Shown: positions 45,367 to 54,074, counted from the stretch's first letter. The stretch: 54,899 bases of DNA from Bacteroidales bacterium (GCA_027858745.1 JAQICB010000144.1:1-54899); one strand, 5' to 3'. Notes: generated from the letters alone by a model not told the origin. Made by a program: numbers and translations.

Positions 45367-45395
45367 CACCCTCGAAAATATTTTTTTAGAGGGTG
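45367..45395 (-). terminator. Possible weak hairpin after the CAP/T9SS gene
   Basis: CACCCTC pairs with GAGGGTG around a 15-base AT-rich loop (45367-45373 with 45389-45395). It lies about 50 bases past the CAP gene stop on the minus strand, but no clean U-run follows. It may end that transcript or be a stabilising hairpin. Confidence 0.35.
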
Positions 45396-45441
45396 TTGTG
45401 TCAAAGATGTGTATGAAAAGTAATAATTGTTTCAATGTAAT

Positions 45442-46437
45442 TTATTGTAGAACTATTTTGTGGTACTCATAATGATTGGAAAAGCCTATCTTAATAAGAT
45501 ATACTCCGGCTTTTAATTCCCGAAGTGATAGTGTATTTGTGTTCTCTGCACTAGTTAAGATGCTTCCACAGAGAGAAAAAACAGAAATTTCGGAAATATC
45601 CTGTGTGCTGTTCACATAAAGAGTTTTATCGCGTATTTCAGGAAATGAGTTGTTTTCTGTATTAATTTTAGTCTCAATAATAATAGGTTCAGGATATTCC
45701 CAATTTGATTTTGGGTCTACTATGTTGAAGACACTGAGTGCGGAGTAATCATATGTGGTTCCTTTGTATGAGTAGTTTGTGCCAAGCACAAAACCGGTGC
45801 CTAATAAACCTTCTTTTCCGCTTTCGCCCGAGTCGTCAATAAATGATTCGGTAAAAAATGCACGACGATGTCCCCAACTGGCAATTGAATCTTCGTATAT
45901 GAGCCAAAATATCATACGTTCAAGTGTGTGGGTTGGTGGGGTTGAATAGCCACTATGAAAGTTGTACCCAATATTTTCAGCATATGCATACATGCAAGTA
46001 TCAATTTTTTCATTTGTTTCTAATCGGATTTTAGGATTCAGTCCGTCAGCGTAATGCCCCGTTGTGTCATTTTGAAACAAGAAATCTGCATAGTTTTGAG
46101 TAACAGTTATTACTTCCTGAGCAGTGTCTTCAAAAGGAATGAGTCCACGGGCAATGCGTTCTTGATTAATTAACCAAAGAGCTTGTGCATTTGTAGACAT
46201 TGATGTCCATATGGCATCTTCCAGAAAAGTTATAGACGGTATATTTGTACCTAATAAGGAATTTTCTTCGCTTCGGGCAGTATTGAAACCGGATTCAATA
46301 TCATGCGTTGTTGCTGTTCCCGAACCAATATCCCCCCCGGTCCATTCAAGATTTTGAGGTAAGTCAGTGTATTGGGCGTAACCGACATATGAACTTATAC
46401 AAAAAGCCAAAACCGAAAATAAGAAGCGCGTTTTCAT
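45442..46437 (-). CDS. CAP-domain secreted protein with T9SS sorting domain
   Basis: 331 residues. Signal peptide ending near VGYA. A CAP/SCP-like domain lies about 75-230: HYADGLNPKIR, AENIGYNFHSG and WGHRRAFF hold the His/Glu residues of the CAP cavity. The C-terminus (about 255-331) is a type IX secretion sorting domain: ISEISVFSLCGSILTSAENTNTLSLRELKAGVYLIKI then YHKIVLQ. It is therefore exported across the outer membrane by T9SS and perhaps attached to A-LPS. No T9SS genes are in this window. Function of the CAP part is unknown. Confidence 0.85.
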   Translation of the reverse strand: MKTRFLFSVLAFCISSYVGYAQYTDLPQNLEWTGGDIGSGTATTHDIESGFNTARSEENSLLGTNIPSITFLEDAIWTSMSTNAQALWLINQERIARGLIPFEDTAQEVITVTQNYADFLFQNDTTGHYADGLNPKIRLETNEKIDTCMYAYAENIGYNFHSGYSTPPTHTLERMIFWLIYEDSIASWGHRRAFFTESFIDDSGESGKEGLLGTGFVLGTNYSYKGTTYDYSALSVFNIVDPKSNWEYPEPIIIETKINTENNSFPEIRDKTLYVNSTQDISEISVFSLCGSILTSAENTNTLSLRELKAGVYLIKIGFSNHYEYHKIVLQ

Positions 46438-46474
46438 TGTCGTATAGTATTAGTTATTAATTAATTACTTATCA

Positions 46475-47800
46475 TTATTTCATATGCATAGCTTGACCGG
46501 TTGACTCTAATACATTCCACCAAAACTCTTCCTCTATGTCGATTTTTTTTCGTTTTTGCGTTGCCGTTGGTATTGGCACAAGGGTGAAATATGAATTCCA
46601 ATACCCTACTAAAAAGTCGGTTCGTCCTGCCATTGCTGCATGAACAGCTTTGTGCGTTAGTTGAGCACAAAATTTACTATCATTTGCATTTGCCGGAATA
46701 CTTCTGATAATATAACTTGGGTCTATATATTTCACACTGATTTGCATGTTTTTTTGAGAAAAATAATTTTTAATTTTATTTTTTAAAAATATACCAATAT
46801 CATTGTGAATAGTATTTCCGGAGGCATCTTTAATTTCTTTTTCATTTTTGAATAAATATTGTCCCGTACCTTCTGCAACCACAACTACTGCATGTTTCTT
46901 TTTGCGCAATCGATTTTCAAGGTGATTCAAAAATCCATTTTTTGTTGTCGGATTATCTAAACAAAAATCCATTTCGGGAATGAGTACAAAATTAACATCA
47001 GGAACGGCGAGAGCAGCGTTTGCTGCTATAAATCCGGAATCTCTACCCATTAGTTTTATGAGTGCAACACCATTTTGTGCTCCTTTTGCCTCGTTGTGCG
47101 CATGGAGAATAATTTCTTGAGCTTCAGCAAATGCAGATTCAAATCCAAATGATTTTTCAATAAAGTTTATATCATTATCTATTGTTTTTGGTACCCCCAC
47201 AATACTTATTTTTAAGCCTCTTTTTTCTATTTCTTCGTGAATAGCATGAGCTCCTCTCAAGGTGCCATCGCCTCCTACACAAAATAAAATATTAATATAG
47301 TGTCGCTCAAGTGTGTCGACTATGGTGCTTGCCGGTTGTTCCCCTCGCGATGAGCCCAGCATTGAGCCACCGGTTTTGTGTATGTCATCTACAATATCCG
47401 GATTTAACTCTATAAAGGGTAATTGATTCTCCGGATTCAGACCGGCATATCCGTACTGCACACCAAGTATTTTGGTTACCCCGTAGCGTTTCCATAATTG
47501 GGTTACTAATCCGCGAATAACATTGTTGAGGCCCGGACATAATCCGCCGCAGGTAACTATTGCTGCTTTTGTTTTTGCCGGTTCAAAATATAATAATTCT
47601 TTGGGACCGGGGCGTTCAAATGAGAGCGGGGTATCATTGTTTTCGAAGTCTTTTTGAACTTTTTGTAAGGATGTAGAGTACAAAATTCGTTCTTCGTCTC
47701 GTATGTAATCAAATATACCGTCTCCCTCAATTTTTGAAAGAATTAGCGGGCTGGCAACAGTACATTTTCCTAATGTTCTTATGGTAAAGTCTTGAGTCAT
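46475..47800 (-). CDS. pfkA: 6-phosphofructokinase, ATP-type of the PFK-X clade
   Basis: 441 residues, longer than bacterial PfkA (about 320) and like the PFK-X clade of plants, trypanosomes and Bacteroidota. TCGGLCPGLNNVIRG near 85-100, then VGGDGTLRGAHAI, where GGDGT predicts ATP rather than pyrophosphate as donor, PKTIDNDINF in the active site and MGRDSGFIAANAAL. Catalyses fructose-6-phosphate to fructose-1,6-bisphosphate. PKTIDND (lysine) is shared with PPi-enzymes, so the donor prediction is not absolute. Its ATG overlaps the upstream GT4 stop by four bases. Confidence 0.85.
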   Translation of the reverse strand: MTQDFTIRTLGKCTVASPLILSKIEGDGIFDYIRDEERILYSTSLQKVQKDFENNDTPLSFERPGPKELLYFEPAKTKAAIVTCGGLCPGLNNVIRGLVTQLWKRYGVTKILGVQYGYAGLNPENQLPFIELNPDIVDDIHKTGGSMLGSSRGEQPASTIVDTLERHYINILFCVGGDGTLRGAHAIHEEIEKRGLKISIVGVPKTIDNDINFIEKSFGFESAFAEAQEIILHAHNEAKGAQNGVALIKLMGRDSGFIAANAALAVPDVNFVLIPEMDFCLDNPTTKNGFLNHLENRLRKKKHAVVVVAEGTGQYLFKNEKEIKDASGNTIHNDIGIFLKNKIKNYFSQKNMQISVKYIDPSYIIRSIPANANDSKFCAQLTHKAVHAAMAGRTDFLVGYWNSYFTLVPIPTATQKRKKIDIEEEFWWNVLESTGQAMHMK

Positions 47801-48918
47801 ATTTTTAGATTATTAAATATTGTTTTACAAAAATATTCCCAACTGAACATATGTTTTCGTTCTTGTATGTTGGATATAAATTTAGTTTCTTTTTTTTCGG
47901 TAAAGAAATCATCTAAAGCTTCTGCAATTTCTTTTGGGTCTTTTTCGCACACATATCCGACTTTATTGTGCGGAACAATTTCTGAAAGTCCGCCGACATT
48001 TGTGACTAACATTGGTTTTTCAAAATGATACGCAATTTGTGTTATACCGCTTTGCGTCGCAGTATGATATGTTTGAGCTACAATATCTGCTGCCGAAAAA
48101 TAGAGCCGTACATTTTTTTCAGGAATAAATGAGTTATGAATAATTACCTGTTCTTCTAAAGTATGCTGCTGAATAATATCATGATATTTTTGTTCTGAAT
48201 CGTAGAATTCACCGGCAATAATTAGTTTTACATTTTTTGAGTGCATCTGGGCAAGTGATTCTAATAGCAAATCGAGTCCTTTATATGCACGAATTAATCC
48301 GAAAAATAATATATATGAGGTGTTTGCATTTAATCCTAATGTTTTGCACGCAGCATCTTTTTCTATTTTTTTTCCGAAATTGTCGTAAAGTGGGTGAGGG
48401 GTCACCGTAATTTTCAGCTTGGGAGCAGCATTCTGAATGTCTTGAGCAACAGTTTGAGACATAGCAACAGCTGAGGTGCATTGTTGAATGAAAAATGAGT
48501 TTAATAATTTTTCTCCCGGTTTTGGTTCGTGTGATACAAAATTGTGACAAATTCCTACTATATGACTGCGTGTTTTTTTACCAATATGCTTTGCAATCAT
48601 GCCCAGTGCCGGAGCAAAAAATGGCATCCAGTAGTGAATGAACACAATGTCCGGTTTTTCTTTTTTTATGTATTGTGCTGTATGAATCCACGAAAATGGA
48701 TTAATTGAGTTGATAAAACGATGAATTGGAATTGTGTGTGATTGTTCTTTTTCGGCATATTGTGTTTTTCCCGGAAACAAAATGTTTGGATATTGAAGGG
48801 AATAGCTGACAATAGAAACCGAATGTCCTAAAGAAAGTAATTCCCGAGCAAAGCGTTCGTTGAAATCTGCTATGCCACCACGGAGAGGATATGCCGGTCC
48901 GATTGAAATAATATTCAC
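47797..48918 (-). CDS. Glycosyltransferase family 4
   Basis: 373 residues, GT-B fold. N-terminal IISIGPAYPLRGGIADFNERFARELLSLGHSVSIVSYSLQ is the start of many Bacteroidota GT4 enzymes. The donor domain has YILFFGLIRAYKGLDLLLESL and HFEKPMLVTNVGGLSEIVPHNKVGYV. Acts in the cytoplasm on an envelope glycan; donor and acceptor are not readable. It lies 4 bases after the GT2 gene stop and overlaps the pfkA start by four bases. Confidence 0.85.
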   Translation of the reverse strand: MNIISIGPAYPLRGGIADFNERFARELLSLGHSVSIVSYSLQYPNILFPGKTQYAEKEQSHTIPIHRFINSINPFSWIHTAQYIKKEKPDIVFIHYWMPFFAPALGMIAKHIGKKTRSHIVGICHNFVSHEPKPGEKLLNSFFIQQCTSAVAMSQTVAQDIQNAAPKLKITVTPHPLYDNFGKKIEKDAACKTLGLNANTSYILFFGLIRAYKGLDLLLESLAQMHSKNVKLIIAGEFYDSEQKYHDIIQQHTLEEQVIIHNSFIPEKNVRLYFSAADIVAQTYHTATQSGITQIAYHFEKPMLVTNVGGLSEIVPHNKVGYVCEKDPKEIAEALDDFFTEKKETKFISNIQERKHMFSWEYFCKTIFNNLKI

Positions 48919-48922
48919 TTTT

Positions 48923-49864
48923 TTATATATTTATTGTTTCATCACAATTATATGTATTGCGTTCAGATGACGAACGAGAAATAAGCTCAGCTAAAAAACC
49001 GGTAAGGAATAATTGTGTTCCGAAAATAAAACAAATTACTCCCAGAAAGAATAATGGTCGCTGAGTCATATTGTATTGTTCTTCAATAATTTTTGCATAT
49101 GACAAATATATAAGAATGATAAAACCGATTGAGAAACTAACAAGACCAATTGAACCAAAAAGGTGCATGGGACGTTTGCTGAATTTTGAAATAAAAATTA
49201 CCGATAATAAATCTAAAGGTCCGCGAATAAAACGTTCTATGCCGAATTTTGTTTTTCCGTATTTCCGTTCTTGATGATGCACGACCTTTTCTCCAATTTT
49301 TTTAAAACCTGCCCATCGAGCAAGAACAGGGATGTAGCGGTGCATGTCACCATACACTTCTATGTTTTTCACAACTTTATTTTTGTATGCTTTCAGTCCA
49401 CAGTTAAAATCATGCAATTTAATACCGCTCATGCACCTAACCGTTAAATTATAAAATTTGCTCGGAATATTTTTTGTCAAAATCGGGTCGTGTCTTTTTT
49501 TCTTCCACCCCGAAACCAAATCATATCCGCCCTCTGTTATCATGTTGTAGAGTTCCGGAATTTCTTCGGGACTGTCTTGCAAATCGGCATCCATGGTAAT
49601 GATAACATCACCTTGAACAACTTCAAATCCTTTTTGGAGACCGGCAGCTTTTCCGTAATTTCGTTGAAATTTTATTCCTTTAACGTCAGTATCTTCTGTG
49701 CATAATTTTTGAATAATAGTCCACGAAGAGTCAGTACTACCATCGTCAATCAAAATTAATTCATAACTAAGATTGTGTAGGTGCAACACTTTTTTAATCC
49801 ATGTTGTGAGTTCAACAATAGATTCTTCTTCGTTAAATAGCGGAATAACTACTGATATTTGCAT
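48923..49864 (-). CDS. Glycosyltransferase family 2 with C-terminal membrane segments
   Basis: 313 residues, DPM1/GtrB-like. The catalytic domain starts VVIPLFNEEESIVELTTWI, has LIDDGSTDSS, then MDADLQDSPEEIPEL as the DxD donor site, and ARWAGFKKIGEKVVHHQERKYGKTKFG. Two membrane helices at about 231-252 and 269-292 hold it to the inner membrane. Probably adds a sugar to undecaprenyl phosphate or a related lipid. First gene of the GT2-GT4-pfkA transcript with its own promoter. Confidence 0.88.
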   Translation of the reverse strand: MQISVVIPLFNEEESIVELTTWIKKVLHLHNLSYELILIDDGSTDSSWTIIQKLCTEDTDVKGIKFQRNYGKAAGLQKGFEVVQGDVIITMDADLQDSPEEIPELYNMITEGGYDLVSGWKKKRHDPILTKNIPSKFYNLTVRCMSGIKLHDFNCGLKAYKNKVVKNIEVYGDMHRYIPVLARWAGFKKIGEKVVHHQERKYGKTKFGIERFIRGPLDLLSVIFISKFSKRPMHLFGSIGLVSFSIGFIILIYLSYAKIIEEQYNMTQRPLFFLGVICFIFGTQLFLTGFLAELISRSSSERNTYNCDETINI

Positions 49865-49881
49865 TTTTTTTCTTTATATAA

Positions 49882-49912
49882 CAAAAGTATGTGTTTTTGC
49901 TCGTATTGACAA
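49882..49912 (-). promoter_or_regulatory. Promoter of the GT2-GT4-pfkA operon
   Basis: On the minus strand TACTTTTG (49889-49882) matches TAnnTTTG, with TTG (49912-49910) 20 bases upstream. The predicted start is within about 15 bases of ATG 49864, so the leader is very short. Confidence 0.6.
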
Positions 49913-49993
49913 GCCAAATGAAATAGAAAATAATAATAATGATTTTTTTTTTCGAAAATAATCAATGTTTTTAGGATTCTGTAAAAAATAATG

Positions 49994-50001
49994 TATTTTT
50001 G
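49994..50001 (+). promoter_or_regulatory. -7 promoter element of the SRP RNA gene
   Basis: TATTTTTG matches TAnnTTTG and ends four bases before the RNA 5' stem, the right distance for transcription to start at the mature 5' end. Confidence 0.65.
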
Positions 50002-50004
50002 CAG

Positions 50005-50105
50005 AAGGGTAAGTCTTACACGACCAGCTCCTGTCAAACTCCCCCAGGTCAGGAACGAAGCAAGGGTAGACGGTTGTAGCGGTGCGATGTAAGTAGCTTA
50101 CCCTT
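50005..50105 (+). ncRNA. ffs: Signal recognition particle RNA (small bacterial type)
   Basis: About 100 bases. The apical domain, including GGTCAGGAACGAAGCAAGGG around 50048-50066, carries the GNAR-type tetraloop region and the symmetric-loop AGCA/CAGG features conserved in SRP RNA. Ends AAGGGTAAG (50005-50013) and CTTACCCTT (50097-50105) pair perfectly. A T-run after the 3' end terminates transcription. It binds Ffh and targets nascent membrane proteins. Confidence 0.95.
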
Positions 50106-50133
50106 TTTTTGTGAAATTTTTTACGCAGATTAG

Positions 50134-50754
50134 ATGGCAGAATTTGTAAAATTATATAATGAGAATCCAAATGAACGTATTGTTAGTCAGGTTGTTGAGC
50201 TTTTAAAACGTGGCGGAGTTATTATTTATCCAACTGATACTGTATATGGTTTAGGTTGTGATATTACAAATCAAAAAGCAGTCGAACGAATTGCCCGCAT
50301 TAAAGGAGTTCGTCTCGAAAAATCGAATTTTTCATTTATTTGTTATGATTTAAGTCATTTGTCAGATTTTACTAAAAATATTGACAATCAGACGTATAAA
50401 ATAATGAAGCGGAATACTCCGGGACCTTTCACCTTTATTTTACGTGCAAATTCTAATGTTCCTAAATTATTTAAATCTAAAAAGAAAACGGTTGGTATTC
50501 GTATTCCCGATAATAATATTTGTCGCGAAATTGTACGGGTCTTAGGAAATCCAATTCTTACTACATCGGTAAAAAATGAAGATGATATTATTGAATATAC
50601 TACCGACCCCGAATTGCTGAAAGAAGAATACGATAATCTTGTTGATATGGTTATTGATGGTGGTTTTGGAAATAATGTAGCCTCAACCGTGGTCGATTGT
50701 TCGGAACAAGAATATGAAATACTACGTCAAGGAATCGGAGAATTGGAATTGTAA
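50134..50754 (+). CDS. L-threonylcarbamoyladenylate synthase (Sua5/YciO/YrdC family)
   Basis: 206 residues. GGVIIYPTDTVYGLGCDITNQKAVERIARIKGV is the N-terminal nucleotide-binding signature. FSFICYDLSHLSDFTKN, NTPGPFTFILRAN and KKTVGIRIPDN follow. It makes threonylcarbamoyl-AMP for tRNA t6A if it is of the TsaC type; YciO-type paralogues are also this size, and the distinction cannot be made here. It starts 29 bases after the SRP RNA 3' end, with no promoter of its own visible. Confidence 0.85.
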   Translation: MAEFVKLYNENPNERIVSQVVELLKRGGVIIYPTDTVYGLGCDITNQKAVERIARIKGVRLEKSNFSFICYDLSHLSDFTKNIDNQTYKIMKRNTPGPFTFILRANSNVPKLFKSKKKTVGIRIPDNNICREIVRVLGNPILTTSVKNEDDIIEYTTDPELLKEEYDNLVDMVIDGGFGNNVASTVVDCSEQEYEILRQGIGELEL

Positions 50755-50893
50755 TTAGTGTTCGTCTCTAAAGTTCAATTTTTGCGTTGCTGTTCAAAAT
50801 ATAAATCCTCGAATACATTTGTATACTGTGATTTATCTTTTTCACGTGCCTAGAACTTTATAAAACAAATACTCACACTTTATAGACAAGACA

Positions 50894-51403
50894 CTACTTA
50901 CAATATGTTTCAATTGAAATACAATCTGCATTAAAAAAATCTAAAAAATCATCTCTGTCTGTGCTGTACAGATTCGGAATTTCTTCCGACAATTTCTTCT
51001 GAGAATATAAATGACACAATGATTTTTTCATATCCTTGAAACTATAAACTGAGTCCTGATAGTGTGGTTTTGTCTTTATAGGGAACAAAAATACAATTTC
51101 TGAATCGCGGCGGACAATTAAAAATGTGTCGGTTTCTAAGAGAAATGTGATATTGTTGTGTGTGTACCTATCGTAGGTGTAGTCGAGAATCAAAAGGGTA
51201 TCTTGGTGATAAAACATACCGGTTTCATCAAATGGAATATTGTCTTCTTGACTTGAGATATGACGAAATGTGGAGTCACTATTCAGTGTTATAAAATAAT
51301 CTGCTAATGCGACTTCACGTTTAAATGTAACTGATGTCTTCTTTTCACATGATGATAGTATGAGGAATAAAAAACTCAGTATTATAAAATAATTGTGTTT
51401 CAT
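50894..51403 (-). CDS. Small lipoprotein, function unknown
   Basis: 169 residues from ATG 51403; an upstream TTG at 51421 would overlap the candidate promoter TATTTTTG (51418-51411). Signal ends in LILSSC, a lipobox with the acylated Cys near 19. The mature part alternates charged and aromatic residues (YFITLNSDSTFRHIS, ETGMFYHQDTLLILDYTYD), consistent with a small beta domain. No family recognised. It converges on Sua5 and diverges from the next lipoprotein. Confidence 0.65.
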   Translation of the reverse strand: MKHNYFIILSFLFLILSSCEKKTSVTFKREVALADYFITLNSDSTFRHISSQEDNIPFDETGMFYHQDTLLILDYTYDRYTHNNITFLLETDTFLIVRRDSEIVFLFPIKTKPHYQDSVYSFKDMKKSLCHLYSQKKLSEEIPNLYSTDRDDFLDFFNADCISIETYCK

Positions 51404-51454
51404 AGATTTACAAAAATACAAAAAAAACCGATATACGTGGGGATATATTGGTTA

Positions 51455-51468
51455 AAACCTGAGTTCGA
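51455..51468 (-). repeat. Partial inverted copy of the dispersed repeat
   Basis: AAACCTGAGTTCGA is the exact reverse complement of 1386-1399 in repeat copy A, including the GTTT that follows the 26-base core there. It lies in the divergent gap between the two lipoprotein genes. Confidence 0.4.
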
Positions 51469-51597
51469 TTGTGTTTCTTGTTTAGGTTTTTTTTTGATAA
51501 AAACAATGTTTGTGCAATTTTTGTAGTAATTTTACTTTTTGAATATCGATTATGTTTCTGTAAAATATTGATTGATAATTAATTTTAAAAATAATTG

Positions 51598-52386
51598 ATG
51601 ATGAAAAAAATTGTTGTATTACTTGTGCTTGCTGTTTTTGTTATAACCGCCTGCAAAAAAGTTGAAGATTCTTCAAATAACGTAACAAACTACTCATATT
51701 ATTATTTTGAGTATAATAATGGTTTTAACAGAATTGTTAAACGCAATCAAAACTCCCAATTGCTTGAGAGAGTTGAGGTTGATACCGTTAATATTGAGCT
51801 TATTCTCGTTACCGTATACGATTATTATGGAGTTACCGAAAAACATTATGTAAGCTTGAATGAAGAAGGTTTGGCTATATCTCAAATTGATTCGGTAGTC
51901 GACGATGAATATATTATTGCTGAATATACTTATACGTACAATGCTGATAATTATCTCATTAATACGCTTGTTTCCGGAACAATATATTCCGATGAATATG
52001 AAACGGTTTCACAATCTATTGATGCTTCAATTGAGTGTGTTGTACAAGATGGTAATGTCGTGGAAGAGGTGCATGAAAAAACTTTTTCGGGAAGCGACAT
52101 GGAACCATTTACCGAAAAAGAAATATATGAATATACTTTTTCCAATCACGAAAATCAATATGGTTTGCAAGGATTTATGCAACCTTTTTATGGAGAGTAT
52201 AATACACATTTAATTATGACTGCCGACTATTCGTATTTTCTTAATGATTCTTTGCAGTCAGGGGGAACATATACGTATTCGTACAAACAAACTGAAGATT
52301 TTGTGAATCAGGTGAAAATAAAATATGCACCTGACGATGAAAGTTTTATTTATACCGATCATTATACCTATTCAGAATTAAAATAA
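51598..52386 (+). CDS. Lipoprotein of unknown function
   Basis: 262 residues from ATG 51598 (51601 is equally possible). Signal peptide MMKKIVVLLVLAVFVITAC with lipobox; mature protein starts CKKVEDSSNN. The remainder consists of repeated short beta-type segments rich in Tyr and Thr (YTYTYNADNYLINTLVSGTIYSDEYE, GTYTYSYKQTEDFVNQVKIKY), which resembles DUF4595/RHS-like repeat lipoproteins of Bacteroidota, tentatively. It lies four bases before the purine nucleoside phosphorylase gene, yet a functional link is unclear. Confidence 0.65.
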   Translation: MMKKIVVLLVLAVFVITACKKVEDSSNNVTNYSYYYFEYNNGFNRIVKRNQNSQLLERVEVDTVNIELILVTVYDYYGVTEKHYVSLNEEGLAISQIDSVVDDEYIIAEYTYTYNADNYLINTLVSGTIYSDEYETVSQSIDASIECVVQDGNVVEEVHEKTFSGSDMEPFTEKEIYEYTFSNHENQYGLQGFMQPFYGEYNTHLIMTADYSYFLNDSLQSGGTYTYSYKQTEDFVNQVKIKYAPDDESFIYTDHYTYSELK

Positions 52387-52390
52387 TAAT

Positions 52391-53230
52391 ATGACAGATT
52401 TTTCAGAGATTTCTCTTATGCATGCATTGGATGAATCTTGTGCGTATATACAACTATTTATCAAAGATACACCACGTGTTGGTATTATTTTAGGAAGTGG
52501 TTTATCTTCTTTATCTGATGTTATTGATAATATTGTTCGAATTCCATATGCTGATATTCCTCATTTCTCACAATCCACCGTTGAAGGACATCCGGGAAAT
52601 TTATTGTGTGGAACTATAGCAGGTGTTTCGGTACTTGTAATGCAAGGTCGGTTTCATTATTACGAAGGATATTCCATGAACGAAGTTGTGTATCCGGTGC
52701 GTGTGATGAAAAAACTCGGACTCGAATATTTATTTGTATCGAACGCTTGTGGTGGTTTGAATCCGAATTACCGAACCGGAGATCTTATGATTATTACCGA
52801 TCATATTAATGCGTTTCCTGAACATCCTTTGCGAGGAAAAAATATTGATAAGTTTGGTGAACGCTTTCCTGATATGAGTGAAACGTATAATCAGGAGTTG
52901 ATTGGAAAAGCTCGTGCAATTGCCGAAAAATATACTATTCCGGTGCACGTCGGTGTGTATGTTGGAAGTAGTGGTCCTACTTTGGAAACGCCGGCAGAAT
53001 ACCGGATGTTTCGTTTGTTGGGAGCCGATGTTACGGGTATGTCTACTGTGCCCGAAGTTATTGTTGCACATCATGCCGGCATTAAAGTGTTTGGCATGTC
53101 TGTGGTTACGAATGAAAGTAAAGATGCTGAACAAGGACTGATAACTAGCCATGCAGATGTACAGAAAAATGCTGAGCTTTCCGGACCTCGTGTGCAAAAA
53201 ATTATGTGTGAATTAATTAAAGAATTATAA
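52391..53230 (+). CDS. Purine-nucleoside phosphorylase (PNP I type)
   Basis: 279 residues, trimeric PNP family. GIILGSGLSSLSDVIDNIVRIPYADIPHFSQSTVEGHPG near the start, MQGRFHYYEGYSM, then VSNACGGLNPNYRTGDLMIITDHIN and the late MSTVPEVIVAHHAGIKVFGMSVVTNES with the Asn that recognises 6-oxopurines. Splits inosine/guanosine with phosphate to base and ribose-1-phosphate. It shares a transcript with the neighbouring lipoprotein and GT25 genes. Confidence 0.94.
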   Translation: MTDFSEISLMHALDESCAYIQLFIKDTPRVGIILGSGLSSLSDVIDNIVRIPYADIPHFSQSTVEGHPGNLLCGTIAGVSVLVMQGRFHYYEGYSMNEVVYPVRVMKKLGLEYLFVSNACGGLNPNYRTGDLMIITDHINAFPEHPLRGKNIDKFGERFPDMSETYNQELIGKARAIAEKYTIPVHVGVYVGSSGPTLETPAEYRMFRLLGADVTGMSTVPEVIVAHHAGIKVFGMSVVTNESKDAEQGLITSHADVQKNAELSGPRVQKIMCELIKEL

Positions 53231-53986
53231 ATGTTACAAGAATTAGGAATTGAAGGGGTGTATGTTATTCATGCCAAAACAGGGTATGAATTGCAGGAAG
53301 AACGAATTCAAAGATTGTTTGGGAAACATAATATAGATTTTGAGTTTGTTACGAATGGCGATGTAAGTGTTTTTGATACTTTAGATATTCACAAGTATGT
53401 AACAGAAAGTTTGTTGACTCGCGTTCGAAAAGGTACAGTTTCATGTACATTAAACCATATTTTTGCTCTCCAACGTATTGTTGATAATAAAAATAAGTAT
53501 GCTCTTATTTTTGAAAATGATCCTTTTTTTATTGGTGATTTTCATGCGAAAATTACACGGGTAATGGCAGAAGCTCAAACGCTTCAACCCGGTTTTATGA
53601 TTTCTTTGGAAAACACAACTCTGAAATACCCTTCATACCGAACAGCGAAACGGGGCAGGTATTTGTATCCTACATATGGAGGAAGGTGTGCCGGAGCTTA
53701 TTTGATAGATTTGTTAGGAGCTCAAAAAGCTGTTGAAAGTCTTCAAACAGAACGATGTAATCATGTTGTTGATTGGTGGCACAATCGTCTCGTGGAGAGA
53801 GGGGTGGTGAGAATGTATTGGGCTCATCCGGTTCTTATCGAACAGGGCTCACACAATGGTTTGCTCTGCTCTTCTATTTCTTCAAAAGAGAAAAGTTTTG
53901 CTCGTCGCATGAGTTGGAATTTACAAAAGTTCTACAAAAGCGTCTTCCGACGATTGTTTGCTCAACCGCTCATTATTAAAGATTGA
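53231..53986 (+). CDS. Glycosyltransferase family 25
   Basis: 251 residues starting immediately after the PNP stop. IEGVYVIHAKTGYELQEERIQRLFGKHNIDFEFV is the GT25/LOS-type start; SCTLNHIFALQRIVDNKNKYALIFENDPFF is the donor region. The usual EDD is END, with the first Asp replaced by Asn, which may alter metal binding. GGRCAGAYLIDLLGAQKAV and VDWWHNRLVERG follow. Likely adds galactose or a similar sugar to a lipooligosaccharide; the acceptor is unknown. Converges on the methyltransferase gene. Confidence 0.75.
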   Translation: MLQELGIEGVYVIHAKTGYELQEERIQRLFGKHNIDFEFVTNGDVSVFDTLDIHKYVTESLLTRVRKGTVSCTLNHIFALQRIVDNKNKYALIFENDPFFIGDFHAKITRVMAEAQTLQPGFMISLENTTLKYPSYRTAKRGRYLYPTYGGRCAGAYLIDLLGAQKAVESLQTERCNHVVDWWHNRLVERGVVRMYWAHPVLIEQGSHNGLLCSSISSKEKSFARRMSWNLQKFYKSVFRRLFAQPLIIKD

Positions 53987-54045
53987 AAATAACCGGATTT
54001 TTCTTTTTATTTCTTCAATAAGTCTCATTCGAATAAGATTCAGAA

Positions 54046-54074
54046 CTTTAAAAAATCACGTTGAAATTAGCTTG
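54046..54074 (+). repeat. Diverged copy of the dispersed repeat
   Basis: The run GAACTTTAAAAAATCACG then TTGAAATTAGCTTGTTAAT aligns with copy B (GAACTCGAAAAATTACG, TCGAACTCAGCTTATTAAAT) with several mismatches and small gaps. It fills the end of the gap between the convergent GT25 and FkbM genes. Confidence 0.35.

Noticed and set aside
46475-47800. Pyrophosphate-dependent phosphofructokinase
   Set aside because: The GGDGT motif fits ATP-dependent PFK-X enzymes; PKTIDND alone does not decide.
52730-53197. 155-residue antisense frame inside the nucleoside phosphorylase gene
   Set aside because: Complementary to conserved PNP codons; Arg/His/Asn-rich, not protein-like.
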